Shown here piece by piece: positions 8,707 through 16,693 of a DNA stretch of 48,460 nucleotides. The stretch is from Bacteroidota bacterium (GTDB lineage: Bacteria > Bacteroidota > Bacteroidia > Bacteroidales > UBA932). A program made the translations under genes and the position numbers. The notes below the pieces were generated by a model that saw only the letters and a list, made by a program, of their open reading frames with translations, did not search any database and was not told the origin of the DNA. The DNA lies in contig JAKQLB010000278.1 of the NCBI GenBank assembly GCA_029567375.1, forward strand, positions 1-48,460, given 5' to 3'. Each line of letters begins with the position of its first letter. Position 1 is the stretch's first letter.

Positions 8707-10335
8707 TCAGAAAGTAAATCCGATTGAAAAATTAGCAAATGTTCTTGCGCTGGGGGTTAATTGGTTACCGGGGTTGAGGTTCCACCAGAAATTCTTGCCC
8801 TCAGTGTCGGTACCATAGCTGTAGTTGTGAAGTTCCTCATCAGCACGGAGATACTTACAGCTTGCAGCTACATAAATTGTACTTTTCTCGCCAAGAGGGA
8901 AGATGGCTTTAAGATTGATGCCGAACTGGTAATAATTGGCGCTGAGAATGGCAAGATCCTTCTCGTAAAGGTCTCTGACTACCTCTGAATCGGGGAAAGG
9001 ACCACCATAATTATGTTCACCAGCGATGTTGAAGTTATAACCGGCGCTCAGACCTGCGACAATGGAGGCGTTACCGACCATGAAATTCTTTTTACCGTAA
9101 ATTTCTCCATAAACGTTTTCAGCCTTGAAAGAAGATTCGGGAAGAATATAGGTATCAAACCTGTCAGTGTACTGGCCTTGAATACCCGCCATCCAGTCAT
9201 AACCCTCCCTGCTATCCCTGAAGATGTCATACTTTAGAGAAATGCCTGTGAAGTCATACTTGCTGCGGATAAATTTGGCTATTGAAATCCACTGTTGTAC
9301 CTCGTATGTGGCGTCGATTACCTGAATGTATTCGATGCCGTCAGTGTGTTTCTTATAACCGTCGAGCGTAACTTTATGGGTGAAAGAGTCACCTTCGACC
9401 AAGGCCTGGAGATTGCCCCCCATTACCTGCTGAATGGTTGAGCCCATTCTGAAGGGTTTGGCAGGAGTGTGGAACACGTCAATCACCTGATAAACGTAGT
9501 TGCCCTCTGCAAGCACCTTTATATTAGAGCCCTGATAGCCGTACTGAAGAGCACCGCCGAGTCTGTTGGTCTTGTAGTAGTATGTGCCAAGTCCACCGAA
9601 TGAACCTACAACGGCATCAACATAAGTGCCGACACCTCTTAGGTTAAATGCGGGCTGGTCTTGCTGGCTGTTGCTGTTGAGAGGAGAATATCTGTCAAAA
9701 GCATTCTTATACATGAATGTCAGACCTGCACTGTGATTACCGAATGCGAAGACAGCGGATGGCTTTACTTCGATGCCATACTCGTAGGAATCGCTTCGGG
9801 GGTCAATCTGTTTTGCACCGCTCTTCGTAAAGTAGTTGACGGTTACACCGAAAGCCACTAAATCCCAAAGCAGAGGAGTGGCAGCCTTCATAGTCATATC
9901 GTAGACCTGTTTCTTGAAATAACTCAAGCGTGAGTCTGCAAGAATATAAGGCATATCGGGGTCAAGGGTAAGGCGGAGGGTGTTGAATTTGGTGTTTTCC
10001 TGGGTTATGTTTTGGTAGGAAAATTCACCCCATACACGTGCTCTGCCGAGAGGACTTGAACCTGATGTATGGATGTCGAGCGTCTTGAGGTCACCCTCCT
10101 GCTGAAGTCTGTAGGCACCGACTTTCATATCGTAGCCCACCGAGAGTGTACCGAAGTCACTCAGAGGAGTCAGTATCATACCTGCCGCATTGTTCGAGTT
10201 GAACCATGTGGCTTTAACTTGATTGATTTCCAGCACTGTCGGATAGATGGTAGATTTACTCCCCTGTGCCTGAGCAACCAATATTGTGCTCAAAGCCAGA
10301 ACTGATGCGATAATATGTTTTTTCATCTTTTTCAT
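8707..10335 (-). CDS. DUF6850-family outer-membrane beta-barrel protein
   Basis: This is a 542-residue protein with a signal peptide (MKKMKKHIIASVLALSTILVAQAQ). The mature chain is dominated by alternating, aromatic-rich beta strands with Gly/Tyr turns and ends in Phe (NFSIGFTF), the usual last residue of an outer-membrane barrel. I recognise it as DUF6850-like from its start (IYPTVLEINQVKATWFNS) and its place beside a DUF4876 gene. Its function is not established in what I know. The gap to the DUF4876 gene is 17 bases and to C25 copy 2 is 21 bases, so it is co-transcribed with both. It may be a pore or docking partner for the protease or lipoprotein products. Confidence 0.8.
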   Translation of the reverse strand: MKKMKKHIIASVLALSTILVAQAQGSKSTIYPTVLEINQVKATWFNSNNAAGMILTPLSDFGTLSVGYDMKVGAYRLQQEGDLKTLDIHTSGSSPLGRARVWGEFSYQNITQENTKFNTLRLTLDPDMPYILADSRLSYFKKQVYDMTMKAATPLLWDLVAFGVTVNYFTKSGAKQIDPRSDSYEYGIEVKPSAVFAFGNHSAGLTFMYKNAFDRYSPLNSNSQQDQPAFNLRGVGTYVDAVVGSFGGLGTYYYKTNRLGGALQYGYQGSNIKVLAEGNYVYQVIDVFHTPAKPFRMGSTIQQVMGGNLQALVEGDSFTHKVTLDGYKKHTDGIEYIQVIDATYEVQQWISIAKFIRSKYDFTGISLKYDIFRDSREGYDWMAGIQGQYTDRFDTYILPESSFKAENVYGEIYGKKNFMVGNASIVAGLSAGYNFNIAGEHNYGGPFPDSEVVRDLYEKDLAILSANYYQFGINLKAIFPLGEKSTIYVAASCKYLRADEELHNYSYGTDTEGKNFWWNLNPGNQLTPSARTFANFSIGFTF

Positions 10336-10352
10336 TGTTAGAGGTCAGTAAA

Positions 10353-11561
10353 TTATTTCTTGTACCAGGTATTCCAGGATGGAACGCCGGGATTGTTGCG
10401 GCGTACCATCGCTACGCTGTTGATCTGGAAGTCATCTGTAGAGTTGTTGGTGTCCATATAAATGTGACGGCCATCCTTTGTAGTCTCACGAATCTTTCTG
10501 CTGACGCTGTTGCAGTTATAGGTAGCACCTGTGTAAGTTGCGCCAGCATCAAGAGAGGTAGGCATACGTTTCTGATTGATCTTGGTAGCGTTGTTTACAA
10601 TTTCAACGGCATCTACGACACAATCGATGGGGATCGGATATGCCTGATTAGTCCTACCCTGTGGCTTTACCCAGCCATTGGGGTCGATTTCGTGGTCGGG
10701 GAAGAAGATGGCATAAGCACCTCCGAACACCGTAACAAGCCACTGTGTGCCGAACACACCCTTGTCAAATGCAAGAATCATATTGTGTGCATTGGGGTTG
10801 TCGGGGTTGACACTCTGGTTGACGATGAAAGTCTCGAATTCAGCACCGCTGAGGTCAACCGGACTGGTCGGCTTGATTGCGGTGTGGTTTTGTGCAATCT
10901 GTGCGATGATTATAGACTCGCCGGGTTTTACGGGAAAGTCATTACCATCACCGGGCACCTGCCAGATAGAGGCCAAATAGATGTAGTTTTCGGGCTTGCC
11001 GTCGGGAACTTCCCAGTTGTAGGTAGTTGTTGAAGCCAGGGCCGGCAAGATATTGCCGATGCCCAAACCATCCACATACTGTACGGCATCGCTATTGTTA
11101 TAGATCTCGTAGAACTGATCCTTAAAATAGTATCCTGTCGAACCGTTGAAGTAAATCTCTTTGAATATAAGCGCACCTGCTCTGGAAGAGACTACATCTA
11201 TATTGAAGTTCTGTCCGCTGGTAAGTATATTGATGTTGGTCAAACTACCGCTAAAATAGTAAGTAAATCCGCCTCCGGCTGATTCACCGGTCGCAGTTAC
11301 CGTATAAACTCCGGGAATCAGACCATCAGCACTTACGTTGCCTGAAGCATCCGTAGTTCTGGAAATCTCGAAATTCTCACCGTAGTTGATAAAACGCACG
11401 GTGTAGCTTGCGGGAAGCGGTGTGTCAGCGTCCGTGCCGCTTGTGGAAATCTTGACATTTGCACTGATGGGAACCACCTCCACTATATCTGCTACTTGCT
11501 TGAACTGCTCACAGGAGAGGGCTGTCAAGAGTACTATTGCTAATAAAAAGTATTTTTTCAT
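10353..11561 (-). CDS. DUF4876 surface or periplasmic lipoprotein
   Basis: This encodes 402 residues. The N-terminus MKKYFLLAIVLLTALSCEQF gives a strong lipobox (ALSC), so it is lipid-anchored. Residues 30-120 look like a Cna-B or carboxypeptidase-regulatory beta-sandwich (SRTTDASGNVSADGLIPGVYTV). The rest holds the DUF4876 signature FKEIYFNGSTGYYFKDQFYEIYNNSD and has a lamin-tail-like beta character. The gene lies 15 bases after the TonB receptor and 17 before the DUF6850 barrel. By analogy with SusD and other receptor-linked lipoproteins it could capture a ligand for the TonB receptor; that is inference. Residues 2-4 after Cys are EQF, which does not clearly settle outer- versus inner-leaflet placement. 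Confidence 0.85.
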   Translation of the reverse strand: MKKYFLLAIVLLTALSCEQFKQVADIVEVVPISANVKISTSGTDADTPLPASYTVRFINYGENFEISRTTDASGNVSADGLIPGVYTVTATGESAGGGFTYYFSGSLTNINILTSGQNFNIDVVSSRAGALIFKEIYFNGSTGYYFKDQFYEIYNNSDAVQYVDGLGIGNILPALASTTTYNWEVPDGKPENYIYLASIWQVPGDGNDFPVKPGESIIIAQIAQNHTAIKPTSPVDLSGAEFETFIVNQSVNPDNPNAHNMILAFDKGVFGTQWLVTVFGGAYAIFFPDHEIDPNGWVKPQGRTNQAYPIPIDCVVDAVEIVNNATKINQKRMPTSLDAGATYTGATYNCNSVSRKIRETTKDGRHIYMDTNNSTDDFQINSVAMVRRNNPGVPSWNTWYKK

Positions 11562-11576
11562 AATCCTATCCTCCGT

Positions 11577-14348
11577 TTAGAAAATGTTAACTTTAAGATC
11601 GAAACCGAAGAACAATTTGTTGTCGCTGAGAAGCTCGGTGAATGAACCCGGAGACTTCTTGGACTCGTAGAGAGGACGGCTGTTGAACATATTGTTCACA
11701 AAGAAAGATGCGGTAAGTCTGTTGCCTATTTCCTTTGAAATGTTGAGGTTGAAGGTTATCGTGGGAAAATATTGCTCCACAATAAACCTGTTCTCACTCC
11801 TGGCGTCGAACATATATGCAAACTCGGGATCATTCTTCTTGGAAGGGTCAAAGTCATAAACTTTGCCGTCCTTGTAGGAGAGATATTTGATGAACATTGT
11901 GTCATCGCCATACTCTGTCCAGAATTTCTCAAACCAGTTGACTTGAGTGGCGAGTGTAATCACAAATCCTATCTCAGGGATATTGTGTGTGAGACGAAGT
12001 GTGGTAATCAGGTTGTCGGTACGTTCGGTGGTAAGACCTTTCTCGTAAATTGCAACGTTGCTTTCTATTTCGTTTCCTCTACTGTTCTGGTCAAAGGTGT
12101 AGCCGTTACTTCTCGAGGTGTATTGATTCCAGGCACCATTGAGGAATACTGCTGTCCTGATGGCGTCGAAACGGCCGAGATCCAGTTCGAACTCGATACC
12201 TCTGTTGTGTCGGTAATGGTTGTTCATTGGTCTTGCAAAGGTCGAGAAGATGTTGTAGGTGCCTTCATATTCGGGGGCGTAGACACCTTCAGAATTCTTA
12301 ACTGCCTTATATTTTATAAATTCGATGAGCCGGTAGCTGCTAAGATCTTTGCCGAGGGTATAACCATTATTGGTGAGCTCATCATAACCTGTAATTGAGA
12401 GACGATACTGATCGAAGAGTTTCAGGTCGATACCCACTTCCGCTTTACGCATCTTGGCGATCTCGAGGTCGGGGTTGCTTGTGTCAAACACTCTCACGGT
12501 GGCTACGGTTTGTCTGTATGTGCCCTCCTGGAAGTCGTAGTTGTTGTAGTTGAAGAAAGCCCTCTCAGGATAGAGCATTAAGGCTGTCGGGGCCTTGGCG
12601 GTCGTTCCCCATCCTCCACGTATCGTCAGGATATTGGGAATGATTTCCATAGATGCGTTGATACGGGGAGAAATGGCTGTCTTACCGTTAATAAGGTCAA
12701 AACGGGCGCCGGCTTTGACGCTGAGCTCATTTCTGCCGAAAGTATGTTTGTATGTGTCTTCAACGAAGAGACCGAGTTGATGAACGAAAGGAACATCATA
12801 GTAGGGTCTCTTACGATATGAAGAGTAATCGCTGGCATTGTTTCTAAAAGGAGGGGTCTCGTCGTCATAGACCTTTCCTTTACCGAGGTTGCCGTCTGTC
12901 TTGTAGTCGGCACCCACGAGGATGTGGTTGTTGATGTTGCCCCATCTCTTGTTGAAATTGGCCTTAATCTGAGCGTAGGCGTTGAGCTCCTTACCCAGGA
13001 TTTCATAAGTCTGGACGTATTCGTATGGGAGTACTTTGATCCAGTTTTCAGCTTCACTGGCGGGGATGTTGGTAATCTTCTTTCCATTTATATCATATAC
13101 ATCCTGACCGGCGACATTGGAAAGGATAGCGCCATCATACTCACAAACTGTGTGGAGTGACTCTGCATTGGAGAGGAGCTGGTTGTTGTAGTTGTACTTA
13201 TCGGCGTAGCTTATTGCTGCAGCGTAAGTAATGTTGTTTAACCAGCCTTTATTGATGTTGACGGTACCATTGGTATTCAATCTTATACTCTGTGAGTCAC
13301 CTTTGGTGACAAGCATGGTGCGCAGGTCATCGGGGTTTAGCTCGCGTGTGTCCTTGCTGATACCCAGATCGAGAGTGGTATTGGTATTCCAGTTCTCGCC
13401 GAATTTCTTCGACCATAAAGCCTTTGCGTTGAATCTTTGGTAATAGGCGTACGCTTCGTAAAGCCTGGTTGTGTTATATGCATAGTCACCGGAAAGGTTG
13501 AGGTGACCGGCATTTTCACCAAGTTTGAAGCCCACTGATGCGGCTGCCTGGTAGGTGTTGGGATTGGCTTTGAGACGAATGCTCAGAGGCTCTTTACCCG
13601 CTTTGGAACGGATAACCACGGCACCGGCATTGAGGTCTCCATACTCAACAGAAGGGATACCCCTGATGACTTCAATGGACTCGATGTTGTCAGTGGAGAC
13701 CATGCGTGAGTCTATACCCGACATCGTGCCGCCTGCTCCACCGGTGATGGATGGGGCAAGAGCCTGCATGTTAGCGTTGGAAGAGAGGGGAGAACCGTCC
13801 ACGATGATAGCTGTACCAATACTCGTAGCATTACGGATGGTGATGTAGTTAGCGGTCGAAAGGTAGGGATTGGTAATCGCTACGCCCGGAAGCAACTGCA
13901 TCACATCGTTCAAAGAGCTGGTTTGGAGGTGGTCCATCGCCTGTCTTGAGATATTGGATGAGGTGGCTGCACCCGCTCTACTTTGGGTGGCCACAACCTG
14001 CACCTCGTCAAGACGGAAGTTCTCTACTTGCATTTCAAAGTTGAAGACATTCTCTTTGCCGGAAACAATTACAATTTCCTGCTCAATTGTCTTCATTCCA
14101 ACAAATTGAACCCGGATAGTGGATTTTCCCGCATCCACTCTCTTGAATTCAAAGTTGCCGTCTTTGTCTGTAGTGGTATATGTCTCCGAAGGATGCAATA
14201 TCACCACGGCAAATTCTACGGGCACCTTTGTGCCCTGTTCCAGCACCGTACCGGTTACAGATGTGCCGGAAGTACCCCTCGTTTGAGCGAAGGCCCCCAC
14301 ACACACGAATAACAGGCAGAGCATGAGAACTTTCTGAATTCTTTGCAT
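11577..14348 (-). CDS. TonB-dependent receptor with carboxypeptidase-like N-domain
   Basis: This is a 923-residue outer-membrane importer. Order: signal peptide (1-21), CarboxypepD_reg-like beta-sandwich (about 28-108), TonB box region around RLDEVQVVAT, plug (about 125-245, with MQLLPGVAITNP and the closing VEYGDLNAGAVVIRSKAG), and a long beta-barrel ending in Phe. It is shorter than SusC proteins, and no SusD gene accompanies it; a DUF4876 lipoprotein takes the next place instead. It lies between C25 copy 3 (42-base gap) and DUF4876 (15-base gap). The ligand is unknown. Receptors of this size import peptides, metal complexes, vitamins or glycans; the protease company favours a peptide or protein-derived ligand. 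Confidence 0.92.
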   Translation of the reverse strand: MQRIQKVLMLCLLFVCVGAFAQTRGTSGTSVTGTVLEQGTKVPVEFAVVILHPSETYTTTDKDGNFEFKRVDAGKSTIRVQFVGMKTIEQEIVIVSGKENVFNFEMQVENFRLDEVQVVATQSRAGAATSSNISRQAMDHLQTSSLNDVMQLLPGVAITNPYLSTANYITIRNATSIGTAIIVDGSPLSSNANMQALAPSITGGAGGTMSGIDSRMVSTDNIESIEVIRGIPSVEYGDLNAGAVVIRSKAGKEPLSIRLKANPNTYQAAASVGFKLGENAGHLNLSGDYAYNTTRLYEAYAYYQRFNAKALWSKKFGENWNTNTTLDLGISKDTRELNPDDLRTMLVTKGDSQSIRLNTNGTVNINKGWLNNITYAAAISYADKYNYNNQLLSNAESLHTVCEYDGAILSNVAGQDVYDINGKKITNIPASEAENWIKVLPYEYVQTYEILGKELNAYAQIKANFNKRWGNINNHILVGADYKTDGNLGKGKVYDDETPPFRNNASDYSSYRKRPYYDVPFVHQLGLFVEDTYKHTFGRNELSVKAGARFDLINGKTAISPRINASMEIIPNILTIRGGWGTTAKAPTALMLYPERAFFNYNNYDFQEGTYRQTVATVRVFDTSNPDLEIAKMRKAEVGIDLKLFDQYRLSITGYDELTNNGYTLGKDLSSYRLIEFIKYKAVKNSEGVYAPEYEGTYNIFSTFARPMNNHYRHNRGIEFELDLGRFDAIRTAVFLNGAWNQYTSRSNGYTFDQNSRGNEIESNVAIYEKGLTTERTDNLITTLRLTHNIPEIGFVITLATQVNWFEKFWTEYGDDTMFIKYLSYKDGKVYDFDPSKKNDPEFAYMFDARSENRFIVEQYFPTITFNLNISKEIGNRLTASFFVNNMFNSRPLYESKKSPGSFTELLSDNKLFFGFDLKVNIF

Positions 14349-14390
14349 AAGTTGTGTTGAATTAGGGTTAATAATAATTTGTATGTTTGG

Positions 14391-16463
14391 TTAGTTTTTT
14401 CTTTTGAGACGATTGATGCTCTTGAGCAGTTCATGTGCTACACGATCCTCCTTTTCGTTTGCCAGCAGCTCTTCGCATCTGCTGATAATTTCATCTTTTC
14501 TATAGGAATAGACATACCAGCCGAAGACCTCGGCAATTGCCACTCTGAACTCCTGGTCGGTCTCGTTTTGCAAAAGTTTGAACATATCATCCAGGGCATA
14601 GGCGCAACAACCGTTGCGCTCGCGCCTGACAGTAAACTTCTTGTCCTTGAGCGGTCGGTCGGGAGAGTTCAGCAGCGCATACTCCTCAAGTTCTTTTTCA
14701 GTCGGATAGAAATGTCGCCTCATCGGTTTGATGTAGAACATCACTCTTGAGTTGACAGCCGGATCATCCTTGAGGGCATCATAAATATCCTTGAGGGCAG
14801 GGTCGCCGGACTCATCGAGCGTCTGCGCACTGAGCCTCTGCAATAGTTCATAAGAGTCTTCAATTCCAAGCCTGATAGCCTGTGAAAGGTATGAATCCGC
14901 TCTTCTTTTGAGTGACATGAAGGCTTCCATGCGCACGACGGGACTTTCACTGTTCCTCTCTATATTGAGTAACTCCTGTGAGGTTATGGCGTTGGTCTCA
15001 GAAAGGGTCTTAATTGCAAGCGCCCTGATATCGCAATTGGAATGGTTTAGAATTTTTTTCCAATATCTGCTTTCGCCTCGGCGGGTGACCATGGCTTTGT
15101 CGAGATCCAGTTTCGGATATGCATTGGCGAAACGGAAACTGGCATCACCAAAGAGATGCGACTCGAGAGTTAGCTGCCCTTTTGCCCAGTTGCCGAAACA
15201 GACACCTGCATTAAGCAGACCGATCAATTCGTTGGTCCAGGTATCCTGTAGTGTGTTTACAGTATTGGCTTTCACCACCATAGTCGCTCCGGGATTGAAT
15301 ATCCAATATCCTGCGATATAGTCCTCATTGTTGAATGCTCCATTGAAACAGGCGTCAATTATTACGGCACGTGCGTTGGATGTGTAGCCGTACATATCGG
15401 GGAGATTGATGTCCATATTGGCATAGAAGGTGCTGTCTTTGGCCTCAAGCTCCTGTGCGCCGGCAAACCACTCTCTTGGAACTCCATATCTCTCCATATA
15501 CTCATTGATGGTGACGGTGGTGTCCTTTGAGCGTCTGATCCTCTGGCGGAGGCTCAATTTGATGTTTTCCACCCAGGAATCAATCGTTACAGCTTTTGGT
15601 GTCGCTCCCAGATACTGGGTATCCTCAGATCCGTGATGATGAAGGATCGCCAGGTCATACCTCGGCAGAGCGAGGGTATTCATCAACTTTTCGCGTACGA
15701 ATGGTTCGAAGTCGTGATTGATATAGTCCAGGTCAGCACCTCTTTCGGAGCCCAGGAATGGGAATTGCTCCTTGAGCGTCCATATTTCGTCAATGCGCGC
15801 GTTATATGAATCGGAGTTATATCCGTGTCCGGCAAATACCAGAATGTTGGAGATCTTTTTGGGTTGTTTGCGCTTCTGCTCTATTGCTTTTTTTAGATAA
15901 GCGGAAATTGCAGAGTATTTGTCGGTTTCCGGAATCTTCGGGGGCTTGATGCGTGAAGTCCAGATGTCGCACCCGATGGTTTGTGCGGATTCGGCGGTAA
16001 GGGAATAATAGTGCAACAATGGCTTGTCCGCATCCTGTTTCAAGTATTCGAAGCGGAGGTCAAAGTCGTCATAAAACCTATCGGAAGGGACGGAAGAGTC
16101 TTTCCAGTCGGCTCTTTGGTCCATCTTGAAAGCGGTGGTCATATGCTGTGCATCTCGGATCATCGCGATTGGAATATCGCCAACGAGTATTGCGCCTTCA
16201 AGTTTGTGTGTGGTGTAATAGTGCTTCAGCACTGCTCTCAGAGAATCGGGATGCTGCCATTTGTCAATAATAAGAACCCCCTCTTTGCCTATTAATGACA
16301 TGGAGGCTGTAAAGGCATCTATATCATTTCCGATGGCTTCGTAGGTTTTTTGATCGGTAACAACAGCCACTTTGGTGGTGCGTGCCTTGGTCATTCCGTT
16401 TGTCGTGGCAGCTAATGCCATCAACATCAGGGCTGACAGGGACAGAATAAGTGTTTTTCTCAT
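14391..16463 (-). CDS. C25 (gingipain-like) cysteine protease with HEAT-like repeats, copy 3 (first gene of operon)
   Basis: This encodes 690 residues with a signal peptide (MRKTLILSLSALMLMALAATTNG) followed directly by the catalytic region. Shared features: SSVPSDRFYDDFDLRFEY, VFAGHGYNSDS near residue 212, candidate catalytic His277 in HHHGSEDTQYLG, Cys372 in IDACFNGAF, NTVNTLQDTW, and GDASFRF. The helical HEAT-like tail ends LLKSINRLKRKN, close to the other two copies. It diverges most from them (for example KVAVVTDQKTYEAI at the start) and is the promoter-proximal gene, so the duplication that gave copies 1 and 2 is probably younger. No type IX sorting domain is visible. Function and substrate are inferred only from family. 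Confidence 0.85.
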   Translation of the reverse strand: MRKTLILSLSALMLMALAATTNGMTKARTTKVAVVTDQKTYEAIGNDIDAFTASMSLIGKEGVLIIDKWQHPDSLRAVLKHYYTTHKLEGAILVGDIPIAMIRDAQHMTTAFKMDQRADWKDSSVPSDRFYDDFDLRFEYLKQDADKPLLHYYSLTAESAQTIGCDIWTSRIKPPKIPETDKYSAISAYLKKAIEQKRKQPKKISNILVFAGHGYNSDSYNARIDEIWTLKEQFPFLGSERGADLDYINHDFEPFVREKLMNTLALPRYDLAILHHHGSEDTQYLGATPKAVTIDSWVENIKLSLRQRIRRSKDTTVTINEYMERYGVPREWFAGAQELEAKDSTFYANMDINLPDMYGYTSNARAVIIDACFNGAFNNEDYIAGYWIFNPGATMVVKANTVNTLQDTWTNELIGLLNAGVCFGNWAKGQLTLESHLFGDASFRFANAYPKLDLDKAMVTRRGESRYWKKILNHSNCDIRALAIKTLSETNAITSQELLNIERNSESPVVRMEAFMSLKRRADSYLSQAIRLGIEDSYELLQRLSAQTLDESGDPALKDIYDALKDDPAVNSRVMFYIKPMRRHFYPTEKELEEYALLNSPDRPLKDKKFTVRRERNGCCAYALDDMFKLLQNETDQEFRVAIAEVFGWYVYSYRKDEIISRCEELLANEKEDRVAHELLKSINRLKRKN

Positions 16464-16500
16464 AAAAAACCAATAAACGTCTTGTTTAATCTATAAACTA

Positions 16501-16530
16501 CAAAGATACTTATTATTTTGATTGCACAAA
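16501..16530 (-). promoter_or_regulatory. Promoter of the C25/TonB/DUF4876/DUF6850 operon
   Basis: On the minus strand TTTG (16530-16527), an 18-base spacer and TATCTTTG (16508-16501) fit the Bacteroidota consensus, with a leader of about 30 bases before ATG 16463. No comparable promoter was seen in the short gaps between the six genes. Confidence 0.75.
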
Positions 16531-16613
16531 GAAATGTAGGCATCAATGAGGGCTGAAAACCCTGTTTGAGAGCCATGGGCGAAATGGTTTAATTATAACA
16601 TGTCAAAAAGAGG

Positions 16614-16644
16614 TTGGTGCTTTTGATTATTATAATTAACTTTG
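16614..16644 (+). promoter_or_regulatory. Probable promoter of the S9 peptidase genes
   Basis: TAACTTTG (16637-16644) is a good -7 box. TTGG (16614-16617), 19 bases upstream, is a weak -33 candidate. It is divergent from the C25 operon promoter, so the 230-bp gap could allow shared control. Confidence 0.55.
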
Positions 16645-16693
16645 TAAGATGCGCAAATAACTGAAAATACTTATTATTTAACAACAAAACACG

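Noticed and set aside
10335-11033. Plus-strand open frame of 232 codons opposite the DUF4876 gene
   Set aside because: It is antisense to a well-supported lipoprotein gene, lacks family features and reads as a shadow of its codon pattern.
4247-16463. Type IX secretion cargo gingipains
   Set aside because: The C25 proteins lack the C-terminal sorting domain and end in helical HEAT-like repeats instead.
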